Positions 17,638 through 24,029 are shown, numbered from the stretch's first letter. The stretch: 24,561 bases of DNA from DATCYZ01 sp036526195 (GCA_036526195.1 DATCYZ010000035.1:1-24561), one strand, 5' to 3'. The notes: generated by a model not told the origin, from the letters alone. Numbers and translations: made by a program.

Positions 17638-18474
17638 CTACTTCAACCCAAACTCCTGCCCCCTCACATAGTCCCCGAAGTCCGCCCGCTCCGGCGTCGA
17701 ATACTGTCTTGCCTTGTCCTCGGACCACGAATAGATCTCGACCGAGCCGTGCCGCGCCACGTCCCGCTGCTTCGCCGCAGGCGTCGGCCGCGCCGCCTCG
17801 CGCCTGCGGTCGTAGTCCGCGAGCAGCGTTTCGAACTTGTCGTCGTCGTAGCGATCGGTGTGCACGGTCATCGCAAGCGGCAAGCGCAGGCTCACCGGGC
17901 TGCGCTTCGCCGGATGGCCGAGCGCGAGGCCGGCGACCGGGAAGACGTGCGGCGGCAGTTCGAGTTCCCGCGACAGTGCGTGCACGTGGTTGCGCACCAT
18001 GCTCAAGGGGCAGGTGCCGAGGCCCGCGGCTTCGGCGGCGGCGACCAGCGTCGCCAGCACGATGCCGGCATCGACCGCGGCGTTCATGAACATGTCGAGC
18101 GAATCGTTCGGGAAGGGCTTGCCGCGAAGCATGGCGATGCGCCGCGTACGGCGGTGGTCGCCGCAGACGATCAGCAGCACCGGCGCGCCGGCGATCCACG
18201 GCATCGAGGGCAGGCGCGACTGGATCGCCGCGCGCTTGCCGGCATCGCGCACCACCACGATCGAGCATTGCTGCAGGTCGGACTTGGAGGGCGCGGAGAA
18301 GGCGCAGGCAAGGAGCAGGTCGAGCAGGTCCTGCGGCACCGGCGCGGGCCCGAACTCGCGGCAGCTCGAATGCGCGAGCAGGCTGGCGAGCATGCCCTCG
18401 GCGGGAACGTTGCGCCCGACGTCGGTGGGCAGGCCGAAGCGCGCCTCGATCAGGTCGGCAAGCGGGGACGGCAT
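17638..18474 (-). CDS. Nitroreductase-family FMN oxidoreductase
   Basis: 278 residues with the nitroreductase fold: HSSCREFGPAPVPQDLLDLLLACAFSAPSKSDLQQCSIVVV gives the N-terminal FMN phosphate region (about residues 35-75). DAGIVLATLVAAAEAAGLGTCPLSMVRN is the central helix and GTCP loop, and FPVAGLALGHPAKRSPVSLRLPL is the C-terminal FMN-contacting segment. Length and the tail after about residue 210 resemble the NfsA-like subgroup. Such enzymes reduce nitroaromatics, quinones or flavins using NAD(P)H in the cytoplasm; the true substrate is unknown. The ATG is preceded by a GGAGG ribosome binding site 9 nt upstream. A 20-nt palindromic site at 18521-18540 lies about 47 bp upstream and overlaps a TATAGT -10-like hexamer, so repression by a dimeric regulator is inferred. 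Confidence 0.9.
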   Translation of the reverse strand: MPSPLADLIEARFGLPTDVGRNVPAEGMLASLLAHSSCREFGPAPVPQDLLDLLLACAFSAPSKSDLQQCSIVVVRDAGKRAAIQSRLPSMPWIAGAPVLLIVCGDHRRTRRIAMLRGKPFPNDSLDMFMNAAVDAGIVLATLVAAAEAAGLGTCPLSMVRNHVHALSRELELPPHVFPVAGLALGHPAKRSPVSLRLPLAMTVHTDRYDDDKFETLLADYDRRREAARPTPAAKQRDVARHGSVEIYSWSEDKARQYSTPERADFGDYVRGQEFGLK

Positions 18475-18511
18475 GGCAAGGCACCTCCAGGGCGCAGCGG
18501 GCGCCGGAAAC

Positions 18512-18540
18512 GGCTTCTTGGTAACATATAGGTTACTATA
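18512..18540. promoter_or_regulatory. Palindromic operator-like site upstream of the nitroreductase gene
   Basis: GTAACATATAGGTTACTATA at 18521-18540 contains the inverted repeat GTAAC-N6-GTTAC. It matches the treY/pobA palindrome exactly over 20 nt in reverse orientation, and GGCTT at 18512-18516 also matches the outer arm. On the minus strand it presents TATAGT and CTATAT, possible -10 hexamers of the nitroreductase promoter. Symmetry and position suggest a MarR/HxlR/TetR-type operator; the regulator is not in the window. Confidence 0.55.
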
Positions 18541-18567
18541 CGATGTGATCCGGCGCCGGACGCCGCC

Positions 18568-19101
18568 CTACTCCCACTTCACGCTGTCGAACAGCGGCCG
18601 GAAGCGCGCCATCTGCGCCGCCACCGCGCCCTTGCCCTCGACCGTGAAGAAGGCCATGTCGCCGCTCCTGCCGATCACCAGGAACTGCAGGAAGAAGCCG
18701 GCCTCGTCCTTCGGCAGCGCCAGCGCGGTGCCGGTGCTGTAGAGGAGCGAACCGTCGGAAAGCGTCGCACGTGCGAGCGGCAGTTCGAGGCCGCCGCGCA
18801 CGAAGGCCAGCCGCGGCAGCTCGGTCTCGGCGAAGGCGCGGTGCCGCGCGAGCAGCGGTTCGCGCTCGGCCTCGGTCTTCGCCCCGAAGCCCGCCGCCGA
18901 CACCACCACGCCCTCGCCCTGCGGCCCGAGGAAGCGCTCGACGTCGCCCTGCGGAACGTAGCGAAAGCCGTCCAGCCAGCGCAGCTTCAGGTTGCCGAAC
19001 TGCCAGTCTTCCGCCGAGGCCGGCGCGGCGCCGCCGAGCGCGAGCGACAGCGCGAGCAGCAGCGCGGGCAGGAACCGCCGGGCCACGGGCGCGCGACTCA
19101 T
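18568..19101 (-). CDS. Secreted or periplasmic protein of unknown function
   Basis: 177 residues with a clear Sec signal peptide: RR at residues 8-9, a Leu/Ala-rich core and likely cleavage after APASA at about residue 30. The mature part (about 147 residues) mixes beta-type segments such as NLKLRWLDGFRYVP and GEGVVVSAAGF with a C-terminal helix, and has no cysteine or recognised catalytic motif. The ATG overlaps the TGA of the upstream small membrane protein (TCAT on the plus strand), so the two are translationally coupled and probably act at or near the inner membrane. No family was recognised. Confidence 0.83.
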   Translation of the reverse strand: MSRAPVARRFLPALLLALSLALGGAAPASAEDWQFGNLKLRWLDGFRYVPQGDVERFLGPQGEGVVVSAAGFGAKTEAEREPLLARHRAFAETELPRLAFVRGGLELPLARATLSDGSLLYSTGTALALPKDEAGFFLQFLVIGRSGDMAFFTVEGKGAVAAQMARFRPLFDSVKWE

Positions 19102-19439
19102 CGCGGCAGGTACGCCAGCAGGATCACGGTGATGACCGCGCCTGCGGCCGCCCCGGCGAGCGCGCCCATCCAGACCGCGCGCCGCAGGCGCGCGTCCGCC
19201 TGCGCCGCCGCCTGCTCGAGCGCGTCCACCATGTCCTTGAGCTGCCCGGCGAGTTCCCGAACGTGGGTGGCATTCTGCGCCGCCGCGGCCTGCAGTTCCT
19301 CGATCTGCTGCTGCGGCAGCGGCGTCGCATCGGACCCGGCGGCATCGGTCTTGCGCGTGAACACCGGCTTCGCCGCCGTGATGATGGTGCCGATGTGCGG
19401 CAGCACGGCCTTGAGCGCGGGAATCAGCCAGGGCGCCAT
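19098..19439 (-). CDS. Small coiled-coil protein with C-terminal transmembrane anchor
   Basis: 113 residues from ATG 19439 (MAPWLIPALKAVLPHIG). An N-terminal hydrophobic stretch (about 3-22) is followed by a charged linker, a heptad-like Gln/Glu/Ala coiled coil (about 42-85, QQQIEELQAAAAQNATHVREL) and one strong transmembrane helix near the C-terminus (about 88-110, WMGALAGAAAGAVITVILLAY). Topology suggests a membrane-anchored oligomer. It begins 5 bp after the stop of the nitronate monooxygenase-like gene and overlaps the start of the secreted protein gene, so the three form an operon. Function unknown. Confidence 0.75.
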   Translation of the reverse strand: MAPWLIPALKAVLPHIGTIITAAKPVFTRKTDAAGSDATPLPQQQIEELQAAAAQNATHVRELAGQLKDMVDALEQAAAQADARLRRAVWMGALAGAAAGAVITVILLAYLPR

Positions 19440-19444
19440 GATGT

Positions 19445-20485
19445 TCAGAAGCCCCCGGCCAGCGCGCGCGTCAGCTCGGCCGCGGGCAGCGCCTTGCAGC
19501 CGCTCGCGTTCTGCCCCGACCACAGCGGGGAGAAGTCGCCCGAGCCCGCGGCCTCGGCCTTCGCGCGCAAGGGGCCGATCGCCCCGGTGGCGAGCGGGAA
19601 CGCCGGCGCCGCCGCGCTCATGCCGCCGAGTTCGCGAATGATGCGGTTGACGATGCCGCGCGCCGGACGTCCGGTAAACACGTTGGTGAGCGCGGTGTGC
19701 AGCGCCGCCTCGGAGGCCAGCGCCGCGCGGTGCAGCGCGCTGGTGATCGCCTCCGGGCAGAGCAGGAAGGCGGTGCCGACCTGCACGCCGGAAGCGCCGA
19801 GCGCCATCGCGGCGCGCACGCCCGCGGCATCGGCGATGCCGCCGGCGGCGATCACCGGCAGTTTCACGGCCGCGACGACCTGCGGCACCAGCGCGAGCGT
19901 CCCCACCTGCGTCGTCAGGTCGTCGGTGAGGAACATGCCGCGATGCCCGCCCGCCTCCACGCCCTGCGCGATCACCGCGTCCGCGCCGTGCGCCTCCAGC
20001 CAGCGCGCCTCGGCCACGGTGGTCGCCGAGCCGAGCACCTTCGCACCGAGGCGCTTCACGCGCGCGAGCAACTCTGGCGCCGGCAGGCCGAAATGAAAGC
20101 TCACCACCTTCGGCGGGAAGGCCTCGAGCACCGCGGCGGTGGCGGCGCTGAACGGCGCGCGCCCCGGCCCCTCGGGAATCGATGCCGGGTCGATGCCGAA
20201 CTCGGCGAAGAACGGCGCGAGCGCCTCGCGCCACGCCGCCTCGCGTGCCGCGTCGGGCGCGGGCGGCGCGTGGCAGAAGAAGTTCACGTTGAACGGCTTG
20301 TCGGTGCCCGCGCGCAGCGCGGCAAGCTCCTTGGCCATCGATTCCGGGCTCAGCATGGCGCAGGGCAGCGAGCCGAGGCCGCCGGCATTCGACACCGCCA
20401 CGGCGAGCGCCGAGAGCTGCACCCCGGCCATCGGCGCCTGGATGAGCGGCACTTCGGTACCGAGAAGTTTCGCGAGCGCGTTCAT
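19445..20485 (-). CDS. Nitronate monooxygenase-like FMN enzyme (2-nitropropane dioxygenase family)
   Basis: 346 residues forming an FMN TIM barrel. Seen are PLIQAPMAGVQLSALAVAVSNAGGLGSLP at the N-terminus, VVSFHFGLP (about 127-135), GADAVIAQGVEAGGHRG with the family's general-base histidine H181, VIAAGGIAD and GVQVGTAFL for phosphate binding, and a long C-terminal part with SPLWSGQNASGCKALPAAELTRAL. Nitronate monooxygenases oxidise toxic alkyl nitronates such as propionate 3-nitronate. Close relatives include enoyl-reductase-like and other FMN enzymes, so the substrate is tentative. No Shine-Dalgarno is visible; TAGACT lies 7 nt before the ATG. Two coupled small genes follow. Confidence 0.92.
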   Translation of the reverse strand: MNALAKLLGTEVPLIQAPMAGVQLSALAVAVSNAGGLGSLPCAMLSPESMAKELAALRAGTDKPFNVNFFCHAPPAPDAAREAAWREALAPFFAEFGIDPASIPEGPGRAPFSAATAAVLEAFPPKVVSFHFGLPAPELLARVKRLGAKVLGSATTVAEARWLEAHGADAVIAQGVEAGGHRGMFLTDDLTTQVGTLALVPQVVAAVKLPVIAAGGIADAAGVRAAMALGASGVQVGTAFLLCPEAITSALHRAALASEAALHTALTNVFTGRPARGIVNRIIRELGGMSAAAPAFPLATGAIGPLRAKAEAAGSGDFSPLWSGQNASGCKALPAAELTRALAGGF

Positions 20486-20498
20486 GGCGCCGAGTCTA
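20486..20498 (-). promoter_or_regulatory. TAGACT hexamer close to the nitronate monooxygenase start (possible leaderless promoter)
   Basis: On the minus strand TAGACT (20498-20493) is followed by 7 nt and then ATG. The same hexamer and near-identical spacing occur before pobA. There is no ribosome binding site. A -35 match was not found, so the promoter call rests on recurrence and spacing only. Confidence 0.35.
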
Positions 20499-20527
20499 CC
20501 GAATCCGCCGCCCGCCCGGCGCAGCGC

Positions 20528-20770
20528 TCAGCGGATTGCCGTCAGCGCGATCCACGGCGCGAGGTTGAAGACGAAGATGAGCAGCTTGTACAGCCCCATG
20601 CCGCCATAGTGGAGCAGGTCGAACTGTTCGTCCGTCAGGCGGAACCAGCGCCCGTGCAGGCGGCGCACCTGGTCGCGCGCGAAGAGGATGGCGAACGCCC
20701 ACAGCACCAGGATGCCGTAGTTGACCAGCAGGCACCAGAGGAAGAACTGTCTTGCGGTCTCGAGCGTCAT
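20528..20770 (-). CDS. DUF6868-like small membrane protein
   Basis: 80 residues with two transmembrane helices: about 9-29 (FLWCLLVNYGILVLWAFAILF) and about 58-77 (LYKLLIFVFNLAPWIAL). They are joined by a basic and acidic loop with LHGRWFRLTDEQFDLLHYGGMG. The pattern LWCLLVNYG, HGRWF, YKLLIFVFNL matches my memory of the small DUF6868 family, whose function is unknown. A GGAGG ribosome binding site lies 7 nt before the ATG. It follows the TraR/DksA gene by 27 bp and precedes the nitronate monooxygenase-like gene by 42 bp on the same strand. Confidence 0.85.
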   Translation of the reverse strand: MTLETARQFFLWCLLVNYGILVLWAFAILFARDQVRRLHGRWFRLTDEQFDLLHYGGMGLYKLLIFVFNLAPWIALTAIR

Positions 20771-20797
20771 GGCCTCGCCTCCGGGTCGGGGAACGGT

Positions 20798-21148
20798 TCA
20801 GCCGCCCTGCGCGTCCTTGCACTTCACGCAGCGCGTGGTGGCCGGCGCGACTTCGAGCCGGCGCGTGTCGATCGCTTCGCCGCAGACGAAGCAGTTGCCG
20901 TACTCGCCCGCCTCGATGCGGCGCAGCGCGCCGTCGATCTCGGCGCGCTGCTGCTGGCGGCGGCGCGCTTCCTCGAGCGCCATCTCGTGGCCCTGCAGCG
21001 CGTTCATGCGCGTCAGCCGGCCGACGCTGGATTGATCCAGTTCGACCGGTTGCGTCTCGCCCTTCGCGCCGGCGTCGGACGCCTCGAGTTCGGCGCGGGT
21101 GGCAAGCATCGCCTGCCTGAGTCTTTCGATCTGTGCTGCGTTCATCAT
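20798..21148 (-). CDS. TraR/DksA C4-type zinc finger protein
   Basis: 116 residues from ATG 21148 (the second ATG at 21145 is equally possible). The C-terminal C4 zinc finger is complete: C86 and C89 in NCFVCGEAI, C107 and C110 in RCVKCKD. An N-terminal helical coiled coil (about 5-25 and 45-82, with RMNALQGHEMALEEARRRQQQRAEI) precedes it. DksA/TraR proteins insert this coil in the RNA polymerase secondary channel to alter initiation, with or without ppGpp. This short form lacks the canonical DksA N-terminal extension and the DxxDxA tip is not evident, so direct equivalence to DksA is not claimed. No clear ribosome binding site was seen. Confidence 0.92.
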   Translation of the reverse strand: MMNAAQIERLRQAMLATRAELEASDAGAKGETQPVELDQSSVGRLTRMNALQGHEMALEEARRRQQQRAEIDGALRRIEAGEYGNCFVCGEAIDTRRLEVAPATTRCVKCKDAQGG

Positions 21149-21173
21149 GGTCCGCCGCGGGTGGTTGTTCGAA

Positions 21174-21192
21174 GGTTCCGGACACCGGAACC
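21174..21192. other. Perfect inverted repeat GGTTCCGG-ACA-CCGGAACC
   Basis: 8-bp perfect arms with a 3-nt centre lie 25 bp upstream of the TraR/DksA start and 69 bp after the stop of the spermidine-synthase-like gene. It could be a terminator of the latter (but no T run follows on the minus strand) or an operator of the former. The rest of this 113-bp gap holds nothing recognised. Confidence 0.5.
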
Positions 21193-21261
21193 CTCTACAC
21201 ATGCGCCCTTGCCGGCCTTTTGGCAAATGGCCCGCATGGGTCGAATGATTCGCACGCGCGC

Positions 21262-21984
21262 TCATGTACGCGTACGCGCAAGGTACACCGTGTTCGAGGC
21301 GGTGCCGCCGGTGTACGGGTTCGGGAAATCGACCACGCGCGCCTCGGTGCCGCGGAACACCGAATCGAGCAGCCGAACGAAGTCGGCCTCCGGCGGATCG
21401 TCCGACCACAGGCCGAAGAGCCCGCCGGGGTGCAGCTTGGCGGCGACGCGCGCCAGCCCCGCCGCGGTGTAGAAGGCGCCGTTGCCGGGATTCAGCCAGC
21501 GGCCCGGCGAATGGTCGATGTCGAGCAGCAGCGCATGCGCGCGCGCGGCCGGGCGCGCCGCATCGAAGCCGCAATCCGGGTCCATCGCGAGCGCGAAGAA
21601 GTCGGCCTGCGCGAACGTGCAGCGCGCATCCGAACAGAGCGTCCTGCCAAGCGGCACCAGACCCTTGCGGTGCCAGTCGATCACCGCCGTCATCACCTCG
21701 ATCACCCGAAGCGATCGCACCGAGGCGAATTCGAGCGCCGCGGCCGCGGTGTAGCCCAGGCCCAGTCCGCCCACCACCACGTCGAGGTCCCTGCCGCCGA
21801 GCGCCTCGAGGCCGAGCTTCGCCAGCTGGATCTCGGCCTCGGGAAACAGGCTGGACATGAGGAATTCCTCGCCCAGCTTGACCTCGTACAGGATGCGGCC
21901 CTCGAGCCGCGGCTCGGCGCGCCGGCGCAGGCTGATCGCCCCGAGCGGCGTGTCGCGGTAGTCCAGTTCCTCGAAATCGCTCAC
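21262..21984 (-). CDS. Spermidine-synthase-like (PABS/SAM fold) protein
   Basis: 240 residues from a GTG at 21984; the nearer upstream ATG is out of frame and hits a stop. The fold is a Rossmann methyltransferase or aminopropyltransferase type: motif I VVVGGLGLGYTAAAAL (about 69-84), acidic residue after strand 2 in LRVIEV, and DIDHSPGRWLNPGN after the strand 4 position. FLMSSLFPEAEIQLAKLGL matches the segment before motif I in spermidine synthases, and LHPGGLFGLWSDDPPEADF is also found in that group. Whether it makes polyamines is doubtful, because the standard aspartates of the putrescine/dcAdoMet pocket are not evident; many orphan homologues have unknown substrates. It follows a signal-peptide protein gene by 14 bp. 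Confidence 0.8.
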   Translation of the reverse strand: MSDFEELDYRDTPLGAISLRRRAEPRLEGRILYEVKLGEEFLMSSLFPEAEIQLAKLGLEALGGRDLDVVVGGLGLGYTAAAALEFASVRSLRVIEVMTAVIDWHRKGLVPLGRTLCSDARCTFAQADFFALAMDPDCGFDAARPAARAHALLLDIDHSPGRWLNPGNGAFYTAAGLARVAAKLHPGGLFGLWSDDPPEADFVRLLDSVFRGTEARVVDFPNPYTGGTASNTVYLARTRT

Positions 21985-21998
21985 CCGCGCATCGCGGC

Positions 21999-22508
21999 TC
22001 AGGGAATCTCGAACTCGAAGGCGCGCGGATCGCGCCCGATGCCGGCCCGCTCGAAGAGGTCGGGGCCGATCTCGGAGCTCACCGGCTTGTCGCAGGGCTG
22101 CGAGCCGATCATCCGGCCGCTGCGCGTGACCAGCAGGCCGGCCTTCTCCCAGCCGCGGCCGGTGCCGGTGTAGACCGCGTAGGCGTCGCCCTCGTGGGTG
22201 AACTTGATGTACGCCCCGCCGCCGCCCGAGGTGGTGACGGTGCCGGAGACGAAGTAGCCGGTCGGGTGCGCCACCGGCACCGGCCAGGCGAGTTCCACCT
22301 CGCGCTCGGTGTTGCCGAAGCGGTACTGCAGCGTGCCGGCGGTCTTCGACAGCGGGCCCGTGGCGCAGAGCGAGACGATGCGCTTGCGCGTCGTCGCGCA
22401 GGAAAAGATCACCTGCTCGCCGGCGGCGCAGAGCGTCGGCACCGGCGCCTGCGCCACGGCGGTGGGCGCGATCGCGAGCAAGGCCAGCGCGAGGAGGCCG
22501 CGCTTCAT
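21999..22508 (-). CDS. Secreted cysteine-containing protein of unknown function
   Basis: 169 residues with a Sec signal peptide (KR at 2-3, Leu/Ala core, cleavage near AVAQ at residue 20). The mature domain of about 149 residues has C27, C37, C48 and C139, probably two disulfides, with GEQVIFSCATTRKRIVSLCAT at its start, a Gly-rich turn TTSGGGGAYIKF and otherwise beta-rich sequence. It resembles small conserved periplasmic hypotheticals of proteobacteria that open with a CAxGExVFSC-type motif, from memory. The ATG overlaps the DUF1415 stop (ATGA), so translation is coupled. No enzymatic motif was seen. Confidence 0.85.
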   Translation of the reverse strand: MKRGLLALALLAIAPTAVAQAPVPTLCAAGEQVIFSCATTRKRIVSLCATGPLSKTAGTLQYRFGNTEREVELAWPVPVAHPTGYFVSGTVTTSGGGGAYIKFTHEGDAYAVYTGTGRGWEKAGLLVTRSGRMIGSQPCDKPVSSEIGPDLFERAGIGRDPRAFEFEIP

Positions 22509-23065
22509 TTCGTCTTCAGGCAGGCATCGAGCAGCGCCTGCAGGTGGTTGCGTCCGAGTTCGTTCATGCGCCCGATGTTACGCGATGGCACGGCCTCAAT
22601 GTCCGGGTGGCCCTCGACCGCCCGCTCGACGCTCGCCTCGCGCAAGATGTGCAGCATCGGGTAGGGCGAGCGGTTGGTGTAGTTCTCCGCGTCGTCCTCG
22701 CCGGTGCCGGCGAAGCGGTAGCCGGGGTGGAAGCTCGCCACCTGGTACACGCCTTCGCGCTTCGACTCGACCAGGAGCGCGTCGGCGAGAGCGAGGAAGT
22801 CGTTGTAGTCGAGGAAGTCCTCCAGCGCGTGCGGGTGGATGAGGAGCGTGGTCTCGATGCCCGGCTCGGCGTCGAGGCGGTCCATCTCGGCCTTGAGCGC
22901 CTCGAGCAGCGTTTCCTCGTCGTGTGCGTCCGTCACCGTGAAGCGCACGCGGTCGTTCTCCAGTTCGCGGCCGGCGAACGGGCAGAGGTTCTCGCCGACG
23001 ACCAGGGTCTGCACCCAGTGGCGCGTGGCGGCGATGGCGTCCGGGGAAAAGGGGTCAGACCCCAT
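22505..23065 (-). CDS. DUF1415 family protein, start codon supplied by a palindrome
   Basis: 186 residues from ATG 23065. The body is a clear DUF1415 protein: ATRHWVQTLVVGENLCPFAGRE near the N-terminus, TLLIHPHALEDFLDYNDFLALADALL, VASFHPGYRFAGTGEDDAENYTNRSPYPMLHILREASV, then SRNIGRMNELG. The family is soluble and of unknown function. The first residues MGSDPFS are translated from palindrome copy 7 itself: the ATG and the next six codons fall in 23047-23065. An in-frame GTG at 23077 is an alternative start, also without a ribosome binding site. The native N-terminus was probably replaced when the palindrome arrived. The stop overlaps the start of the downstream secreted protein gene. Confidence 0.9.
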   Translation of the reverse strand: MGSDPFSPDAIAATRHWVQTLVVGENLCPFAGRELENDRVRFTVTDAHDEETLLEALKAEMDRLDAEPGIETTLLIHPHALEDFLDYNDFLALADALLVESKREGVYQVASFHPGYRFAGTGEDDAENYTNRSPYPMLHILREASVERAVEGHPDIEAVPSRNIGRMNELGRNHLQALLDACLKTK

Positions 23066-23066
23066 T
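23047..23066. repeat. GGGGTCAGACCCC palindrome, copy 7
   Basis: Core at 23051-23063 with four A before it; the right-hand T run is replaced by ATTATT. On the minus strand it contains the DUF1415 start codon and its first codons. It lies 26 bp from the end of the toxin remnant. Confidence 0.9.
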
Positions 23067-23091
23067 ATTGGTGCCACGAGACACGGTTTCG

Positions 23092-23217
23092 TCAGCGATC
23101 ACGCGTGCGTGGGCGCCAATAGAAGGGATGCCGGGAATGATGCGCGACGGCGAAGATGACGATGCCCTCGGCCAGGAACTCCAGTCGTGCCGCGGCGATG
23201 AACCGCGCGTGCTTCAA
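23092..23217 (-). pseudogene. RelE/ParE-type toxin remnant with large internal deletion
   Basis: A 41-residue frame from TTG 23217 (TTGA overlap with the antitoxin stop) to TGA 23092. It starts KHARFIAAARLEFLAE, matching the first helix of RelE/ParE-superfamily toxins, and then jumps to GIVIFAVAHHSRHPFYWRPR, matching the last strand and C-terminal signature of the same family (usually A-HxxRxPxYW). The middle of about 50-60 residues, including the other strands and catalytic basic residues, is missing. The reading frame is kept across the junction. Position directly after an Unstab_antitox gene is the normal antitoxin-toxin order. An inactive toxin is inferred. Confidence 0.75.
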
Positions 23218-23444
23218 CGCGCGAGACGCCGTGCCTCGGCAAACACGTCCTCGGCCGAGATCGTTTGCGTTTCGCCGCGGTCGTAGGCCGCAGCGCGCGC
23301 CTCGATCTCGCGATCCCACGCCGTCTCAATCTCAGCAAGCTGCGGTTCCTGAATCGACGCCAGGAGAAATTCCGCAAGCTGAGCACGCTCGTTCGCCGTC
23401 AGAGACCCAACTTTCTTCTCCAGTTCCTTCAGTGCGTTCGACAT
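23214..23444 (-). CDS. Antitoxin of the Unstab_antitox (addiction module component) family
   Basis: 76 residues from ATG 23444, preceded by a strong GGGAGG ribosome binding site 8 nt upstream. The pattern LKELEKKVGSLTANERAQLAEFLLASI, then EIETAWDREIEARAAAYDRGETQTISAEDVFAEARR, matches the small family of putative addiction-module antitoxins, which pair with RelE/ParE toxins. The N-terminal helix-turn is thought to dimerise and the C-terminal helix wraps the toxin. Here the toxin behind it is a deletion remnant, so the antitoxin is functionally orphaned though itself intact. It lies between palindrome copies 7 and 8. A longer in-frame reading upstream passes through copy 8 and is not credible as coding. 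Confidence 0.88.
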   Translation of the reverse strand: MSNALKELEKKVGSLTANERAQLAEFLLASIQEPQLAEIETAWDREIEARAAAYDRGETQTISAEDVFAEARRLAR

Positions 23445-23506
23445 GACTGTCGCCTCCCTGAGCCGTGGGCATTCTACGCCTCCGCCCGCGCGGCTCGCTC
23501 GCAACG

Positions 23507-23526
23507 AAAAGGGGTCAGACCCCTTT
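23507..23526. repeat. GGGGTCAGACCCC palindrome, copy 8
   Basis: Core at 23511-23523 with AAAA and TTT flanks. On the minus strand it supplies the last codons (KGV) and the TGA stop of the HicB-like gene, and it lies 62 bp upstream of the Unstab_antitox start. Confidence 0.9.
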
Positions 23527-23694
23527 CGCAAGGTCCTGCTCAATTTGCTCGGCAATTACCTGAAACGCCAGCGCCTCGGCCTTTGCCGCGGCCTCGCGCC
23601 CGGTCGCGCCATAGGCAAGGACGCCAGGAAGCTGCGGGACTTCCGCCAGCCAGCGTCCGTCATCCTCCTGTTCCTGCTCAACAGTGAGCTTCAT
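23515..23694 (-). CDS. hicB: HicB-like antitoxin, orphan, ends inside a palindrome
   Basis: A small gene of 59 residues from ATG 23694 to TGA 23515. MKLTVEQEQEDDGRWLAEVP followed by QLPGVLAYGATGREAAAKAEALAFQVIAEQIE is a clear HicB-type partial RNase-H-like fold (RWLAEVPxLPGVxAYGAT). HicB neutralises the HicA mRNA-cleaving toxin, but no hicA frame exists on either side. The last three residues, KGV, and the stop lie in palindrome copy 8, so the original C-terminus (often about 10 residues longer) is probably lost. Copy 9 ends 4 nt before the ATG and no ribosome binding site is visible, so expression is doubtful. It could be a relic or an anti-addiction orphan. Confidence 0.82.
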   Translation of the reverse strand: MKLTVEQEQEDDGRWLAEVPQLPGVLAYGATGREAAAKAEALAFQVIAEQIEQDLAKGV

Positions 23695-23698
23695 ATCG

Positions 23699-23720
23699 AA
23701 AAAAGGGGTCAGACCCCATT
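23699..23720. repeat. GGGGTCAGACCCC palindrome, copy 9
   Basis: Core at 23705-23717 with six A before it; the right flank is ATTTG. It fills the 41-bp gap between the HicB-like start (4 nt away) and the HigA-like stop (15 nt away). Confidence 0.9.
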
Positions 23721-23735
23721 TGTCACCAAACCACC

Positions 23736-24029
23736 TTAGGCCGCCGTGAGCTTGACCCGCCCGACGTCGGCCAGCTTCACGTGCCGCCTCGCTTGCCAGA
23801 GGTCATAGTTGTACTGCATCGCCAGCCAGCTCTCGGGCGACCGGCCCAGCGCCTTCGACAGGCGCAGTGCCATCTCGGGGCTGATGCCGCTGGACCCGGT
23901 GAGGATGCGATTCAGGGTCGAGGCGGCCACCGCCAGCTTCGACGCAAGCTCGCGGCCGCTCAGCTTGTTCGGCTCGAGGTAGACCTCGGTGATGAACTCG
24001 CCCGGATGGGGTGGATTGTGGCGTGCCAT
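23736..24029 (-). CDS. higA: HigA-family addiction module antitoxin, orphan
   Basis: 97 residues, the usual length of HigA. The HTH (XRE-type) lies at about residues 24-62 (SGRELASKLAVAASTLNRILTGSSGISPEMALRLSKALG), preceded by the HigA signature NPPHPGEFITEVYLEP and followed by the usual ESWLAMQYNYDLWQAR. HigA binds its own operator and the HigB ribosome-dependent RNase. HigB is normally encoded just upstream of higA, but the 98 bp upstream here hold only palindrome copy 10 and the GMC gene leader, so the toxin is missing. The ATG has TAGGCT 8 nt upstream and a weak AGGGA. It is flanked by copies 9 and 10. Confidence 0.92.
   Translation of the reverse strand: MARHNPPHPGEFITEVYLEPNKLSGRELASKLAVAASTLNRILTGSSGISPEMALRLSKALGRSPESWLAMQYNYDLWQARRHVKLADVGRVKLTAA

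Noticed and set aside
23443..23739. Plus-strand 98-codon frame across the HicB region
   Set aside because: It is antisense to the HicB-like gene, and its apparent GSDPF and GQTPF segments are only the palindromes read through.
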